Assembly (NCBI RefSeq): GCF_003340495.1
Contig: NZ_QASA01000001.1
Coordinates: 5,332,001-5,396,000 of the forward strand
Length of the DNA: 64,000 nucleotides
DNA from: Adhaeribacter pallidiroseus
GTDB lineage: Bacteria; Bacteroidota; Bacteroidia; Cytophagales; Hymenobacteraceae
Direction: 5' to 3'
Below, piece by piece: positions 52,404 to 60,871 of this stretch; position 1 is the first letter of the stretch; each line of letters starts with the position of its first letter. The notes beneath the pieces were generated by a model. It was given only the letters and a program-made list of their open reading frames with translations, was not told where the DNA came from and did not search any database. Made by a program: the position numbers and the translations under genes.

Positions 52404-53444
52404 TCAAATACTTAAATGCACATCGCCCCTTACCGGATAACCAACGCAGGTGAGGATTAAACCATTCGCTAAGTCTTTGTCCGTTAATACTTCGTTATAC
52501 GATAACCATACCTTACCTTGCGTGCAGCGCGCCACGCAATTGCCACACCGGCCAGCCTCGCAACTATAAGGCAGTAATAGTCCGGCTTCTTTAGCGGTCT
52601 GCAAAATAGTTTTTGGATACTGTACTTGCAAGCGGTATTCTTGCTGCCCATAATTTATGTACACAGCGTGCGCTTCCGTATCGGGGGGCTCATGGCGAAT
52701 AATAGGTTTATCGGTGCTGAAATTTTCTTTCCGGATATTAACTGCTGGTATATGGGCTTCGCGCAAGGCATACGTGCACATGCGCATGTAATTGATAGGC
52801 CCACAAATATAGCAAAGCACTTGCACGGGCGGTGCCGCCACGTGCTGTTGCATAAAAGTATGTAGTAAAGTTTTATGCAAGCGGGCACGGCTTAAATAAG
52901 TGTTATTGCTAAATAAAAACTCAATTTGCAGCCGTTCCGAGAATTGCTGAGCCAATAGATCTAGATTTTTTTTAAAAATAGTATCTGCTGATGAATGATT
53001 ACTGTACAACAGCGTAACTGATAAATGAGGATGCGCGTGCAGGATTGTTTTAAGTAACGAATAAACAGGGGTAATGCCACTGCCAGCCGCACAAAATAAA
53101 ACGTGCTGATAACTAGTAGTAACCAGTGGTAACGTAAACAAGCCAGCTGCGCCTGTAGTGTAAACCTGATCGCCAACCTGAGCATAATCTACCAATTGCC
53201 GGGAAAAAATACCGTTGGGAATTCGTTTTACCCCAATCGTTAATGGTTCTTGCAATTCCGGCGACGACGTGATAGAATACGAACGCCTGACTTCGCCAAC
53301 GGCTGTTTGGCGCACCAACGTTAAATACTGACCTGCTTGGTACGAAATTTTGTTTTCAGCATTTTCGCTAAAACTAAACGTTTTTACAGTGGGTGCTACT
53401 TCTCGTATTTCCGAAATAGTCAATATTTTATATAAAGAATCCAT
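52404..53444 (-). CDS. FAD/NAD(P)H oxidoreductase with C-terminal 2Fe-2S ferredoxin domain
   Basis: 346-residue single-chain electron-transfer protein of the PaaE/ferredoxin-NADP reductase type. RRSYSITSSP near residue 53 binds FAD; LFCAAGSGITPVYSLL near 110 starts the NAD(P)H domain. The plant-type ferredoxin ligands are CEAGRCGNC near 295 and C331 in LTCVG. It probably passes electrons from NAD(P)H to an oxygenase or desaturase, but none is adjacent. It is divergent from the gene at 51981 and monocistronic as far as can be seen. Confidence 0.88.
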   Translation of the reverse strand: MDSLYKILTISEIREVAPTVKTFSFSENAENKISYQAGQYLTLVRQTAVGEVRRSYSITSSPELQEPLTIGVKRIPNGIFSRQLVDYAQVGDQVYTTGAAGLFTLPLVTTSYQHVLFCAAGSGITPVYSLLKTILHAHPHLSVTLLYSNHSSADTIFKKNLDLLAQQFSERLQIEFLFSNNTYLSRARLHKTLLHTFMQQHVAAPPVQVLCYICGPINYMRMCTYALREAHIPAVNIRKENFSTDKPIIRHEPPDTEAHAVYINYGQQEYRLQVQYPKTILQTAKEAGLLLPYSCEAGRCGNCVARCTQGKVWLSYNEVLTDKDLANGLILTCVGYPVRGDVHLSI

Positions 53445-53679
53445 AATCCCGGGGTAACAGATATACCATCATTTCCCCTCGTACGCTTTAACAGGTGTAA
53501 AGCTTCTTACTCTACCGTATAAGCATCTGCTATTATTAATAAAAGCGTAACCTTTGTTTTGGCGGTAAAAATATACGTAAGGTTCCCGATTATCTATAAA
53601 ACACAAGTAAAGTGCTTATAAAACGAGTTGTTAGCATCCCGCGGTAGGTACCCAACAAAAAAGAAGAAAAAGAAATCAG

Positions 53680-55170
53680 CTAATTAGAAAATTTGTTGGA
53701 AGTTAAAATAGGAGCTGGCTCCTTAGATAGAGGTCTTAACAGAGTAATCTGGCCTTCGCCACCATATTCCGATACGTATATATTGCCCGTGCTTATATCT
53801 TCGGTTAAATCTAGTGGTAATAAAAAGTCGGCGAATCCCGAAATAGCTCTGCCGGGAGTTTCCCGATTAATGGTGTGATCTTTACCACTAGGGTCTAGCA
53901 CAATAATATCGCGGTTTTCCATTAACCGTACTACTAAGATTTTTCCTTTTAATTGCTCTTTAAAAGCATGGCTTTTGTATTCAATAATACCATTAGGCGA
54001 GTTGTGCATCGGAAACTCATACACAAACCCACGGTAATTAGGATCGGGCTGTATACCCACCGGATATTGATTAAACTGGGCCAGATCAATGTTAGCCGTA
54101 GGATTACCGCCATTTAATACGTACTCGCCCCGGCTAGGATTAGGATGACCGTAGTAGCCTCCTTTTTCTACGCGTAATAAATAATCGTTTTGTGCTTCTC
54201 CTACATTGGTAACGGCTGGTATTTTAGGCCCAGCGTAAATACTGCCATCTGGCCGCCGGGTACCAGCCACCGAAGCGGGCGTGTTGCCACCAGCGCCAGA
54301 ACCATTGGTAGTTACATACAGTTCTCCGTTGCTGTGCCATACCAAATCGTATGCATTTCGGATGCCCGATGCATAAATGGTTAAAGGAGCATTAGCCGCC
54401 AAAGGATCGTAATTTCCACCGTTAGTGGTTTGTACATCTAAAGGCAGCTTTACCGATTTTAATTTTTTTAAATCCAAGCGTAAAATAGCCGCCGAAAGCA
54501 CGTGCTCCTGGCGGTTATCCCAGGTACTATCGGGGGCACCCATGGCAGTATTGCTGCCTTGGCAAAAATACAAAGCCTGGTCGGGGCCAAAAGCAATGCT
54601 GTTGGTTAAATGATCTTTAGCAGAGCGGGGCAAGTGAATAAGTACGTCCTCAACTTTTTCTAATTGCGGGCCAGATAAACGCGTTAATTTTCCATCCCAA
54701 TCCGGGCCATCGGAGAACACGAAAGAACTGTGACTAACCCATGCAATTAAATTGGTAGCCGTTGCCTTGGGGTCGAAAGCTAAACCAACCGCCAAACGAG
54801 GAACTCGTTTGCCGCTTGCATCCTGCAAAGAATAAATAACTTCCGGGTCCAGCAGCGTTCCATCCGCTTTTATTGCAAACCGCTTAATTTTTCCATCTAC
54901 GGTGCAGGCGTACAATTTACCATCCGGGCCCATGGTTACAGTGGTGTGATGGTCGAGCGTATTTTTTAATTTTATTCTTGCGAAAGCTACCTCTTCGTTC
55001 ACAGCGCTTGCCAGACGAACGTGCGATAGGTCTTTTACGTCTTCCAGCAGGTGTTTTATGGCTAACCGGAGTTCTCTTAATTTTTGCTTTTGCGGCGAAC
55101 AGGAAGGAAATAATCCTGTAGCGAGTAAAATAGCAGTTATTAAAAAAACTTGAGGTAATTTAACTTTCAT
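53680..55170 (-). CDS. Sorbosone/glucose dehydrogenase-like beta-propeller lipoprotein
   Basis: 496-residue lipoprotein (LLATGLFPSC). The repeated beta-propeller blades (TMGPDGKLYACTVDGKIKRFAI; FGPDQALYFCQGSN; SIYAGPKIPAVTN) and the pattern around YASGIRNAYDLVWHSNGELYVTTNGSGAGGNTP are those of the PQQ-dependent sugar dehydrogenase/sorbosone dehydrogenase family. PQQ binding is not certain, as the diagnostic residues cannot be fixed by eye. It is placed in the periplasm or outer membrane and stands alone. Confidence 0.8.
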   Translation of the reverse strand: MKVKLPQVFLITAILLATGLFPSCSPQKQKLRELRLAIKHLLEDVKDLSHVRLASAVNEEVAFARIKLKNTLDHHTTVTMGPDGKLYACTVDGKIKRFAIKADGTLLDPEVIYSLQDASGKRVPRLAVGLAFDPKATATNLIAWVSHSSFVFSDGPDWDGKLTRLSGPQLEKVEDVLIHLPRSAKDHLTNSIAFGPDQALYFCQGSNTAMGAPDSTWDNRQEHVLSAAILRLDLKKLKSVKLPLDVQTTNGGNYDPLAANAPLTIYASGIRNAYDLVWHSNGELYVTTNGSGAGGNTPASVAGTRRPDGSIYAGPKIPAVTNVGEAQNDYLLRVEKGGYYGHPNPSRGEYVLNGGNPTANIDLAQFNQYPVGIQPDPNYRGFVYEFPMHNSPNGIIEYKSHAFKEQLKGKILVVRLMENRDIIVLDPSGKDHTINRETPGRAISGFADFLLPLDLTEDISTGNIYVSEYGGEGQITLLRPLSKEPAPILTSNKFSN

Positions 55171-55906
55171 TAGAATATAAAAACTTCGAAGATAAAGTAC
55201 CTGTCAAGTTTAATAACCAATAGGACTTCATGATATATGTAAAACTAAATATTTTATTTATACTTAAAAATATTACTTCTTATTTACACCTTTTTATTAT
55301 TAAGAAATAATAGAAATAAACGAATAGTGACTAGTTTTGGATTGTAATTGACAAAGTAAAGTTAAATAGCTAAGTACGTAATATTAGGCTAAAAGTTGAT
55401 AAAATTGGATATTTTGAGGGCCTGATAAATAAAAATGAGTGTTTTTTACTTGCAACTGCGTATAAATCATAACTACTTATGGTTGCTTTTATTATTAAAT
55501 GGGCTTATAGTCTATAACTTTTAATAAAAAATTTAGAAGGTTATACCAAAAATCTAGCCGAATTTTTAGCATGTTGTTAAATTAGTTATATATATTAATA
55601 TAATTATTATATACGAAGTCTTACTTAATCCGGATTGGATTACTGGAAGCCGCTAGACTATTGTTGCATTATTAAGTAAATTGAGGTAGAGTAAAGAGAT
55701 GATAAGCTTTATTAGCCAGGAACTTGTACTCAAAACTTATCTAACCTAAAATATGAGGGTGCCAGGGTTCTGGCATCTGGTTTTGTGTTCTTTTTACCCG
55801 CATCTGATTCCAGTAAAAACAATTTTTTAAATTTAGAAAAATATTTACGCTTTAATTTTGAGTAGAGTAGTATAATAAGCACGCTGGCAATTATAAGAAT
55901 TAAATA
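55171..55906. other. Long AT-rich intergenic region
   Basis: About 735 bases without a supported gene. It has a small hairpin gtgccag-ggtt-ctggcat near 55758-55776, which may be a weak terminator, and many poly-A/T tracts. A 29-codon hydrophobic ORF at about 55435 was noted but has no supporting signal. No RNA gene was recognised. Confidence 0.5.
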
Positions 55907-56101
55907 ATGAAAGGAACAAACCGGGCTGATATTTATCCGGGCTTAGAGGTAGCCATAATTTTAAAAAAAGACCAACGCAGTGGCAAACAAACCGAAGGCA
56001 TTGTAAAAGATTTACTCACCAGCTCGGCTTACCATTCGCGGGGCATAAAAGTGCGCTTGGAAGATGGCCAAATTGGCCGGGTAGTAGATATACTGGAATA
56101 A
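55907..56101 (+). CDS. YwbE family protein (DUF2196)
   Basis: 64-residue protein that matches the whole YwbE family: RADIYPGLEVAIILKKDQRSGKQTEGIVKDLLTSSAYHSRGIKVRLEDGQIGRV. The fold is a small SH3-like barrel with a conserved GxxVxxILkkdQRSGxxT core. No function has been established; RNA or ribosome binding has been suggested by its shape and charge. It stands alone, with an AT-rich upstream region. Confidence 0.9.
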   Translation: MKGTNRADIYPGLEVAIILKKDQRSGKQTEGIVKDLLTSSAYHSRGIKVRLEDGQIGRVVDILE

Positions 56102-56339
56102 CCCACCGGCTTACATGCATCAATAAACTTAAAAGAAATTTAAAATTTAGCAGTAAGTTTCCTCCCGTTATGGTTTCGGTGGTGCCGTATAATTAAGCCA
56201 AAAAAGTACTAAGAAGTTTTAATTCACTGGCTTTTTAAAGAAAATAAAGGTTTTGGCGAGCCCTATAATTGAAAAATGCGGTTACTAGAGCTACTTTTAA
56301 CGCGCAAAAGAGTATATATAGCTTCAGATAATCGAGCGT

Positions 56340-56735
56340 ATGAGTAGTTCAAAACCATCGTACTTGTATACGGTAATTAATGCTAAATGCCCCCGGTGCC
56401 GCGAAGGTAATATGTTTCCGCCGGGTACTTTGTATACCCGCCGTTTTGCCGATATGTACAAACAATGCCCTTGTTGCGGGCAAAGCTTTGAGCCGGAACC
56501 CGGGTATTATTACGGAGCCATGTACGTGAGCTTTGGTTTTAGTACGGGCATTTTTCTGGCCGTTTTATTTGTGTTAAGCCAGTTCGTAAAAGAACTAACC
56601 TTAGGCATGGTAATGGGCACCATTGGCATAATTGTAATTGGTTTGCTGCCGGTTATGTTTCGGCTGTCCAGGGCTGTCTGGATCAACATCTTTTTTCGCT
56701 ACGAGGGGCCGTGCAGTCAGATTCCGAAAAAGTAG
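56340..56735 (+). CDS. DUF983 domain-containing membrane protein
   Basis: 131 residues. The N-terminal zinc-ribbon-like pairs CPRCREGNMF and CPCCGQSFEPEPGYYYGAMYVSFGFS define DUF983. Two membrane helices follow (IFLAVLFVLSQFV and TIGIIVIGLLPVMFRLSRAVW). DUF983 genes often neighbour cytochrome oxidase assembly genes in alphaproteobacteria, but in Bacteroidota the role is unknown. Nothing nearby suggests a link. Confidence 0.9.
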   Translation: MSSSKPSYLYTVINAKCPRCREGNMFPPGTLYTRRFADMYKQCPCCGQSFEPEPGYYYGAMYVSFGFSTGIFLAVLFVLSQFVKELTLGMVMGTIGIIVIGLLPVMFRLSRAVWINIFFRYEGPCSQIPKK

Positions 56736-56995
56736 CTTTATAGTTAGGTTAGTGCTTTAACTAAAATTCTGTATCAGCAATTACTTTAAGTAAAAGGACC
56801 AATTGAAAGCTACATTCCAATATTGAAAATACAAGGTTAAATCACTGATATTTAATTTATTATATTTTATTTTGCCTTGATACTGGTGTCTTACTACTTG
56901 TGTCCATTTACTTAACTGACTTAACAGGCTGAAAATTTTTCAGAATTTGTCAGAAATTTTAGTTGAAAAAACTGTCAGTTTTTCAGAAAATAGGT

Positions 56996-57012
56996 TTGGC
57001 AAGTACCTTGTT
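56996..57012 (+). promoter_or_regulatory. Sigma-54-like promoter before hsp20, candidate
   Basis: The 17-mer TTGGCAAGTACCTTGTT has the spacing of the sigma-54 consensus TTGGCACGNNNNTTGCT, with GG at -24 and differing at the -12 GC (GT here). The repeated TGTCAG words upstream could be activator sites. A sigma-70-type alternative cannot be excluded. Confidence 0.4.
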
Positions 57013-57067
57013 ATAAGCTAGTTAAATTTTTTAATTAATCGTTTAATCATAACAAGTTAAAGTTAAA

Positions 57068-57076
57068 AGGAGGATT
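57068..57076 (+). promoter_or_regulatory. Strong Shine-Dalgarno site of hsp20
   Basis: AAGGAGGA lies 7 bases before ATG 57082. This is unusual, as most genes in this window have no clear ribosome binding site. It supports the ATG choice and high translation. Confidence 0.7.
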
Positions 57077-57081
57077 TAATC

Positions 57082-57537
57082 ATGAAAGCTTTAATGAAAA
57101 ATGACCGCAGTTTTTTTCCAGCCATCCCTTCTTTTTTTGATGACATGTTAACCCGGGATTGGTTTAACTGGCCCCTTTCGCAAACAACCAGCAGTAACTC
57201 GTTACCAGCCGTAAACGTGAAAGAAACCAACGAAGCGTTTGAGCTGGAAGTAGCCGCACCAGGTATGAGCAAGCAAGATTTTAAAGTAGAACTGGATAAT
57301 AACCTGCTCATTATCTCGGCTCAAAAAGAAAACCGCCACGAAGAAAAAGACGAAAAAGGCAATTTTGCCCTTCGCGAGTTTAATTACCAATCTTTCACCC
57401 GCACGTTTAGCTTGCCCGAAAGATTAGTAAAAGGCGAAGAAATTTCGGCGCGGTACGAAGATGGCATTTTATACATTGCTATTCCGAAAACCGAAGAAGC
57501 CAAAGTAAAACCGGCAAAACAAATTGAGATACGTTAA
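57082..57537 (+). CDS. Hsp20/alpha-crystallin family small heat shock protein
   Basis: 151-residue ATP-independent holdase chaperone. The alpha-crystallin domain runs from about residue 40 to 140 (PAVNVKETNEAFELEVAAPGMSKQDFKVELDNNLLIISAQKE), with the conserved ISARYEDGILYIAIPKTEE at the end. The short N-terminal part (FFPAIPSFFDDML) and IEIR tail are usual. It oligomerises in the cytosol and binds unfolding proteins under stress. A strong ribosome site and a sigma-54-like promoter candidate lie upstream; a terminator follows. Confidence 0.95.
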   Translation: MKALMKNDRSFFPAIPSFFDDMLTRDWFNWPLSQTTSSNSLPAVNVKETNEAFELEVAAPGMSKQDFKVELDNNLLIISAQKENRHEEKDEKGNFALREFNYQSFTRTFSLPERLVKGEEISARYEDGILYIAIPKTEEAKVKPAKQIEIR

Positions 57538-57540
57538 GTA

Positions 57541-57566
57541 AAAGGCGGGGCAACCCGCCTTTTTTA
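57541..57566 (+). terminator. Intrinsic terminator after hsp20
   Basis: Arms 57541-57549 and 57554-57562 form a perfect 9-bp GC-rich stem with a GCAA tetraloop and a T run. It starts 4 bases after the stop codon. Confidence 0.88.
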
Positions 57567-57880
57567 TTACTTATAACCCAGCGTAAAAGTCGGACTATTC
57601 CCACCTTCGATTATATCTTCAATTCAGAATTTTGCAAGTTGGTGCTTGCTTTAAAATTAAAGGCAAAAAGCTGTGAGTAAAAGCAATATTGCTTTTTATG
57701 CATCTGCTGGGCTCCTATTTACCAGCTCAATACCAGAATAAAGCTAAAAATTTAAAAAACGCCTTAAGTTTTAAAGGTAAATATCTAATATTCTTTAAAA
57801 TTTAACCTATTACTTTATGTTCTAAAGCCGTATGTCAGTACTTTTACTTTTGTCTCTTTCTTCCTTAATATACTCGCTCT
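57567..57880. other. Intergenic region
   Basis: About 310 bases, AT-rich, with a short TTTAAA-centred tract at 57748 and the element TACTTTTG at 57845-57852, which may be the -7 box of the next gene. No ORF is supported. Confidence 0.45.
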
Positions 57881-58174
57881 ATGAGTTCAACTGATTTAAC
57901 TACTCCTGTTCTGGAAAAGATGCAGCGCTTAACTTTTTCGGACGATAATATTTATGATTTTTTTAGTTTAGCCAATCGGGCGTATTTGCTGGTTTACCTG
58001 CACGGGAGCGATGGAAAAAAAGAGCATCTGGATAAAATAAAAAAAGTGATTGACACGCAAATCCGGCCCCTGCTGGAAGAAGAGTTAACGATGAACGAAA
58101 AAAAGAACTTGTTTGATACAGCCAAAACAAACATAGAGGCTTACATAAAAGCCTATGCCCAACAGGCAAAGTAA
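57881..58174 (+). CDS. Small alpha-helical hypothetical protein
   Basis: 97 residues, no signal or membrane segment. Helical amphipathic stretches dominate (NIYDFFSLANRAYLLVYLHGSD; KKEHLDKIKKVIDTQIRPLLEEELTMNEKKNLFDTAKTNIEAYIKAYA). A TAnnTTTG -7 element (TACTTTTG at 57845-57852) lies 28 bases before the ATG, which supports transcription. Family not recognised, function unknown. Confidence 0.6.
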   Translation: MSSTDLTTPVLEKMQRLTFSDDNIYDFFSLANRAYLLVYLHGSDGKKEHLDKIKKVIDTQIRPLLEEELTMNEKKNLFDTAKTNIEAYIKAYAQQAK

Positions 58175-58253
58175 TGCACAACTGCGTACGGCGACAGGGA
58201 GTATTAGCGTACCAACTCATGTGTCTGGCGGAGTAACCTGGTTGCTTGCTGCT

Positions 58254-58784
58254 TTATAGAGCAAGCATCTTAAGCGGACTGAGGGGATTCACGCTGCTGT
58301 AAACAAAAGCTTGTTCTTCGGTTATTATACCCGCTTGTACCGGATTTTGGTGAATGTAATTTACCTTTTGCCTGACCATCTCCTTCGAAACTAAATCTAT
58401 CGGGTGGTTGTGGTGCTGCCAGAATTGGAACTCAATGTTGTAATTATTCCTGCGGGCAAAATGCCGGAGTAAGTAAAGCAGCCAGTCTTTCCGGCTTTCC
58501 TGCGGGTTGCCTTGGATAAGTTGCAATATTTGCTTGGCGGTATAACTTTTAAAATCCCGCAGAATATCGCTAAGGGTACCCGTTTCGGCAGCAGCAATGA
58601 AGTGTACATGGCTGCTCATGATGCAATAAGCGTAGAGTTGCAAACCCTTCTTTTCCTGACAATACTGTAGATTTTGTACGAGGCAATCGCAGTACTCGCG
58701 CCGGATAAAAACATCTATCCAACCCACCACGGTAAGCGTTACAAACAACAACCCGCCTTCGTACGTTTTATAAGCCCGCGACAT
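58254..58784 (-). CDS. REP-associated tyrosine transposase (TnpA-REP/RAYT)
   Basis: 176-residue Y1 HUH-type nuclease. The HUH motif is H59-V-H61 in CIMSSHVHFIAA; the catalytic Tyr is probably Y81 in DFKSYTAKQIL. The C-terminal FWQHHNHPIDLVSKEMVRQKVNYIHQNPVQAGII is diagnostic for this branch. It is thought to mobilise or spread REP palindromes and is normally a domesticated single-copy gene. A REP-like double hairpin lies 94-130 bases upstream of its start, at 58878-58914, a good candidate for its cognate element. Confidence 0.92.
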   Translation of the reverse strand: MSRAYKTYEGGLLFVTLTVVGWIDVFIRREYCDCLVQNLQYCQEKKGLQLYAYCIMSSHVHFIAAAETGTLSDILRDFKSYTAKQILQLIQGNPQESRKDWLLYLLRHFARRNNYNIEFQFWQHHNHPIDLVSKEMVRQKVNYIHQNPVQAGIITEEQAFVYSSVNPLSPLKMLAL

Positions 58785-58877
58785 ATCCCGGATTATACGG
58801 GTTTAGATTAGCTGTTGGAATGTTTTAGTAGAAAGATTTAAGCAAAGCAGAATTAAAATTTTAAAAAATTAATATCG

Positions 58878-58914
58878 CGAGCGTCCACGCTCGTGAGGCC
58901 CATCGTCCGGCCTC
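58878..58914. repeat. REP-like double hairpin next to the RAYT gene
   Basis: Two GC-rich stem-loops in a row: cgagcg-tcca-cgctcg at 58878-58893 and gaggcc-(8 nt)-ggcctc at 58895-58914. This is the form expected for REP/BIME elements that accompany REP-associated tyrosine transposases. Only one copy is seen in the window. Confidence 0.65.
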
Positions 58915-59138
58915 TGACTAATAGGGATTTGTTGCTGATTCGCTTTTTAGAAAAGCTATATCGGTTTCCGTGGCATGTGGCTCCCTATTACTATATATTG
59001 ACAAGTATTAAGTTTGGTACTTATTCGCAAGTAATGGCAGTAATAAATTATAGACTTATTTTTTTGTGCGATATTAATATTATATTTTGGTGAATTATAA
59101 AGATATATCTTTGTAATCGTTAATTTCGTTATACCCCC
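58915..59138. other. Upstream region of the AT-rich island
   Basis: About 220 AT-rich bases between the REP-like hairpin and the TIGR04255 gene. A TATCTTTG -7 element (59106-59113) is present. No ORF beyond short shadows is supported. Confidence 0.5.
59106..59113 (+). promoter_or_regulatory. TAnnTTTG -7 element of the island operon
   Basis: TATCTTTG is 25 bases before the TIGR04255 ATG. A TTG at 59087-59089 lies 16 bases upstream, shorter than the usual 19. Confidence 0.45.
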
Positions 59139-59867
59139 ATGAGCAAATTAAACAATGCACCTCTTTTAGAAGTTGTTTATGAACTTAGATGGAAAGTTAC
59201 TAACCAAGAAGATTTATCTAAATATCAATATTTACATGGAGATTTATATTCTTTATTAAAGGATGATTATCCTATAAGAAAACAGTTATCTTCTCCAGAA
59301 ATACCGTTAGGTCTATTAATAAATTCGCCTGTTCATCAATTTAGGCGAGCATCCAACGATTATCCTTTATTCCAAATAGGTCCTGGCATTATAACTTTAA
59401 ATACAATAGATGAGAAATATTATTGGGATGAATATTTTCAGTGGTCTAGAACATTAATTGAATCTTTTTTTAAAGTTTATCAATATAGTAAAGCAGAAAA
59501 ATTCAGTCCTACTCTGATTTATATTGATTTCTTTAAACTAGATATAAGAGAAAATGATGTATTAGAATTTATTAATAAAAATTTAAGTATTAGCCTTAAT
59601 CAAAGTTTTCATCAAACACAGGAGAAAGCTAATGCTGTAAGTTTAGGTCTAACCTATTACACCGAACTTGGGCAATTAACTATATCACTTAATATTGGGA
59701 AAAATGCAATGCAGGAAGAAGGATTGATTCTGCAAACCCAATTAAGTGGGTCAGAATATGAAGCTGATTCTAATCGAATCTTACAGTGGTTAACCGATGC
59801 TCATGAGTTTTGTAGCAATATTTTTAAAGAAATGACGAAAGGTAATCTTTATGAATCTTTTAAATAA
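59139..59867 (+). CDS. TIGR04255 family protein
   Basis: 242 residues. The start (MSKLNNAPLLEVVYELRWKV) and the later QTQLSGSEYEADSNRILQWLTDAHEFCSNIFKEMT are the pattern of TIGR04255, a widespread family of unknown function, typically about 250 residues, found in accessory regions. The gene is strikingly AT-rich. It is the first of three consecutive plus-strand genes in an island between a RAYT/REP element and nrdA. The second gene starts 6 bases after its stop, so an operon is likely. I do not know a molecular activity for it. Confidence 0.8.
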   Translation: MSKLNNAPLLEVVYELRWKVTNQEDLSKYQYLHGDLYSLLKDDYPIRKQLSSPEIPLGLLINSPVHQFRRASNDYPLFQIGPGIITLNTIDEKYYWDEYFQWSRTLIESFFKVYQYSKAEKFSPTLIYIDFFKLDIRENDVLEFINKNLSISLNQSFHQTQEKANAVSLGLTYYTELGQLTISLNIGKNAMQEEGLILQTQLSGSEYEADSNRILQWLTDAHEFCSNIFKEMTKGNLYESFK

Positions 59868-59873
59868 ATAAGT

Positions 59874-60239
59874 ATGATGCCTGTTATCCTTGAGTTACCA
59901 TCAGTGAATACAAACTCCATACCCTCTTACAAGAGTGGAATTGAGTGTATTACTTCACAAAGCTTTACAACATTTTCTTATCCTAATAATATTGTAAGTT
60001 TTGATACAGAATTAATTCATGAATATTATAGAAGAGTTAACCGGTCTTCTTTTACTAATCATTTTATAAATGAGTTTCCCAAAATAAGTTTTTCAGAAAC
60101 TGCTGTAGATGAAACTACTATAGATTTTAATACCCGTGATTTTGATACTGAGATTACTTTACCTGTTAAAAAAAGGTTAATAATCAAAGCAAAGGTCAAA
60201 TCTGTATCTAAGTTTGTTCCTAAGCCTTATCTAGATTAA
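59874..60239 (+). CDS. AT-rich hypothetical protein (island gene 2)
   Basis: 121 residues, no signal peptide or clear membrane helix. The sequence is low in charged clusters and Ser/Thr/Asn rich (NTNSIPSYKSGIECITSQSFTTFSYPNN), with a basic C-terminus (LPVKKRLIIKAKVKSVSKFVPKPYLD). It overlaps the next ORF by one base (TAATG arrangement at 60237-60241), so translation is coupled. No family recognised. Confidence 0.6.
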   Translation: MMPVILELPSVNTNSIPSYKSGIECITSQSFTTFSYPNNIVSFDTELIHEYYRRVNRSSFTNHFINEFPKISFSETAVDETTIDFNTRDFDTEITLPVKKRLIIKAKVKSVSKFVPKPYLD

Positions 60240-60778
60240 TGGATTATCCTTGGTATACTGTTCTTGAAAAAGATATTGAGTTACAACAAGGAGATTTTAT
60301 TCCTGAATGCCCGATAATTATTCCACCTACCTCCTTTGAAGAAGGTGAAGAATACGATATTGAAGTCCAACAGATTGATTCAATTATTATGTCTCAATCT
60401 TGTGATCTAGTAAATGGTAAAATTGCTATAGTACTTGTATGTCCCTATTATTCACTTAAAACTTTTGTTGAAGGATTACGAGAAGATGAAAAAAGCAAAA
60501 GAGGGTTAGCAAAAGTTTTGGATAATTTAAGAAAGGGACATTTACCAGGGTATCATCTTCTTGATAAGGATGCTCAAATAGATAGTTTGCATGATTACCA
60601 AGTAGTTGATTTTAAAAATGTATATGGAATAAATTTTGGAGCCTTACAGAAACTTGCAGAATCATTACCAAACAGGATAAGGCTACTTCCTCCTTATAGG
60701 GAACATCTTTCTCAGGCATTTGCAAGATACTTTATGCGAGTAGGTCTTCCGCAAGATATCAAAATAGAGGGCTATTAA
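60239..60778 (+). CDS. AT-rich hypothetical protein (island gene 3)
   Basis: 179 residues, soluble. Notable is SIIMSQSCDLVNGKIAIVLVCP: the phrase SQSCDL with its Cys is characteristic of a group of poorly studied proteins in accessory islands. The segment RLLPPYREHLSQAFARYFMRVGLP near the end may form an amphipathic helix. It is last in the three-gene operon; an imperfect long inverted repeat follows. I do not recognise a catalytic fold. It could act with TIGR04255 as a two- or three-part system. Confidence 0.65.
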   Translation: MDYPWYTVLEKDIELQQGDFIPECPIIIPPTSFEEGEEYDIEVQQIDSIIMSQSCDLVNGKIAIVLVCPYYSLKTFVEGLREDEKSKRGLAKVLDNLRKGHLPGYHLLDKDAQIDSLHDYQVVDFKNVYGINFGALQKLAESLPNRIRLLPPYREHLSQAFARYFMRVGLPQDIKIEGY

Positions 60779-60793
60779 ATATAAATTTAAAAA

Positions 60794-60870
60794 ATATAGA
60801 ATTGCTTACTTATAAAAAGAAAGGTCACTATAATAAGTGGCCGTTCTTTTATAAGTAAGCAATTCTATAT
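60794..60870. terminator. Long inverted repeat, bidirectional terminator between island and nrdA
   Basis: Perfect 24-base arms (60794-60817 and 60847-60870) that continue imperfectly inwards (about 36 bp in total) around a short AT loop. It separates the plus-strand island from convergent nrdA and ends 2 bases before the nrdA stop codon. Confidence 0.8.
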
Positions 60871-60871
60871 T

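Larger units (their letters stand above)
56736..57081. other. Hsp20 upstream region with sigma-54-like element
   Basis: A 345-base noncoding region. It contains repeated TGTCAG/CTGTCAG words and CAGAATTTG-type inverted pieces (56931-56990), followed by TTGGCAAGTACCTTGTT at 56996-57012, and an AGGAGG Shine-Dalgarno site before the Hsp20 ATG. Confidence 0.5.

Noticed and set aside
55435-55530. A 29-codon hydrophobic ORF in the long AT-rich gap
   Set aside because: No promoter, ribosome site, partner gene or recognisable similarity; poly-A/T context gives such frames by chance.
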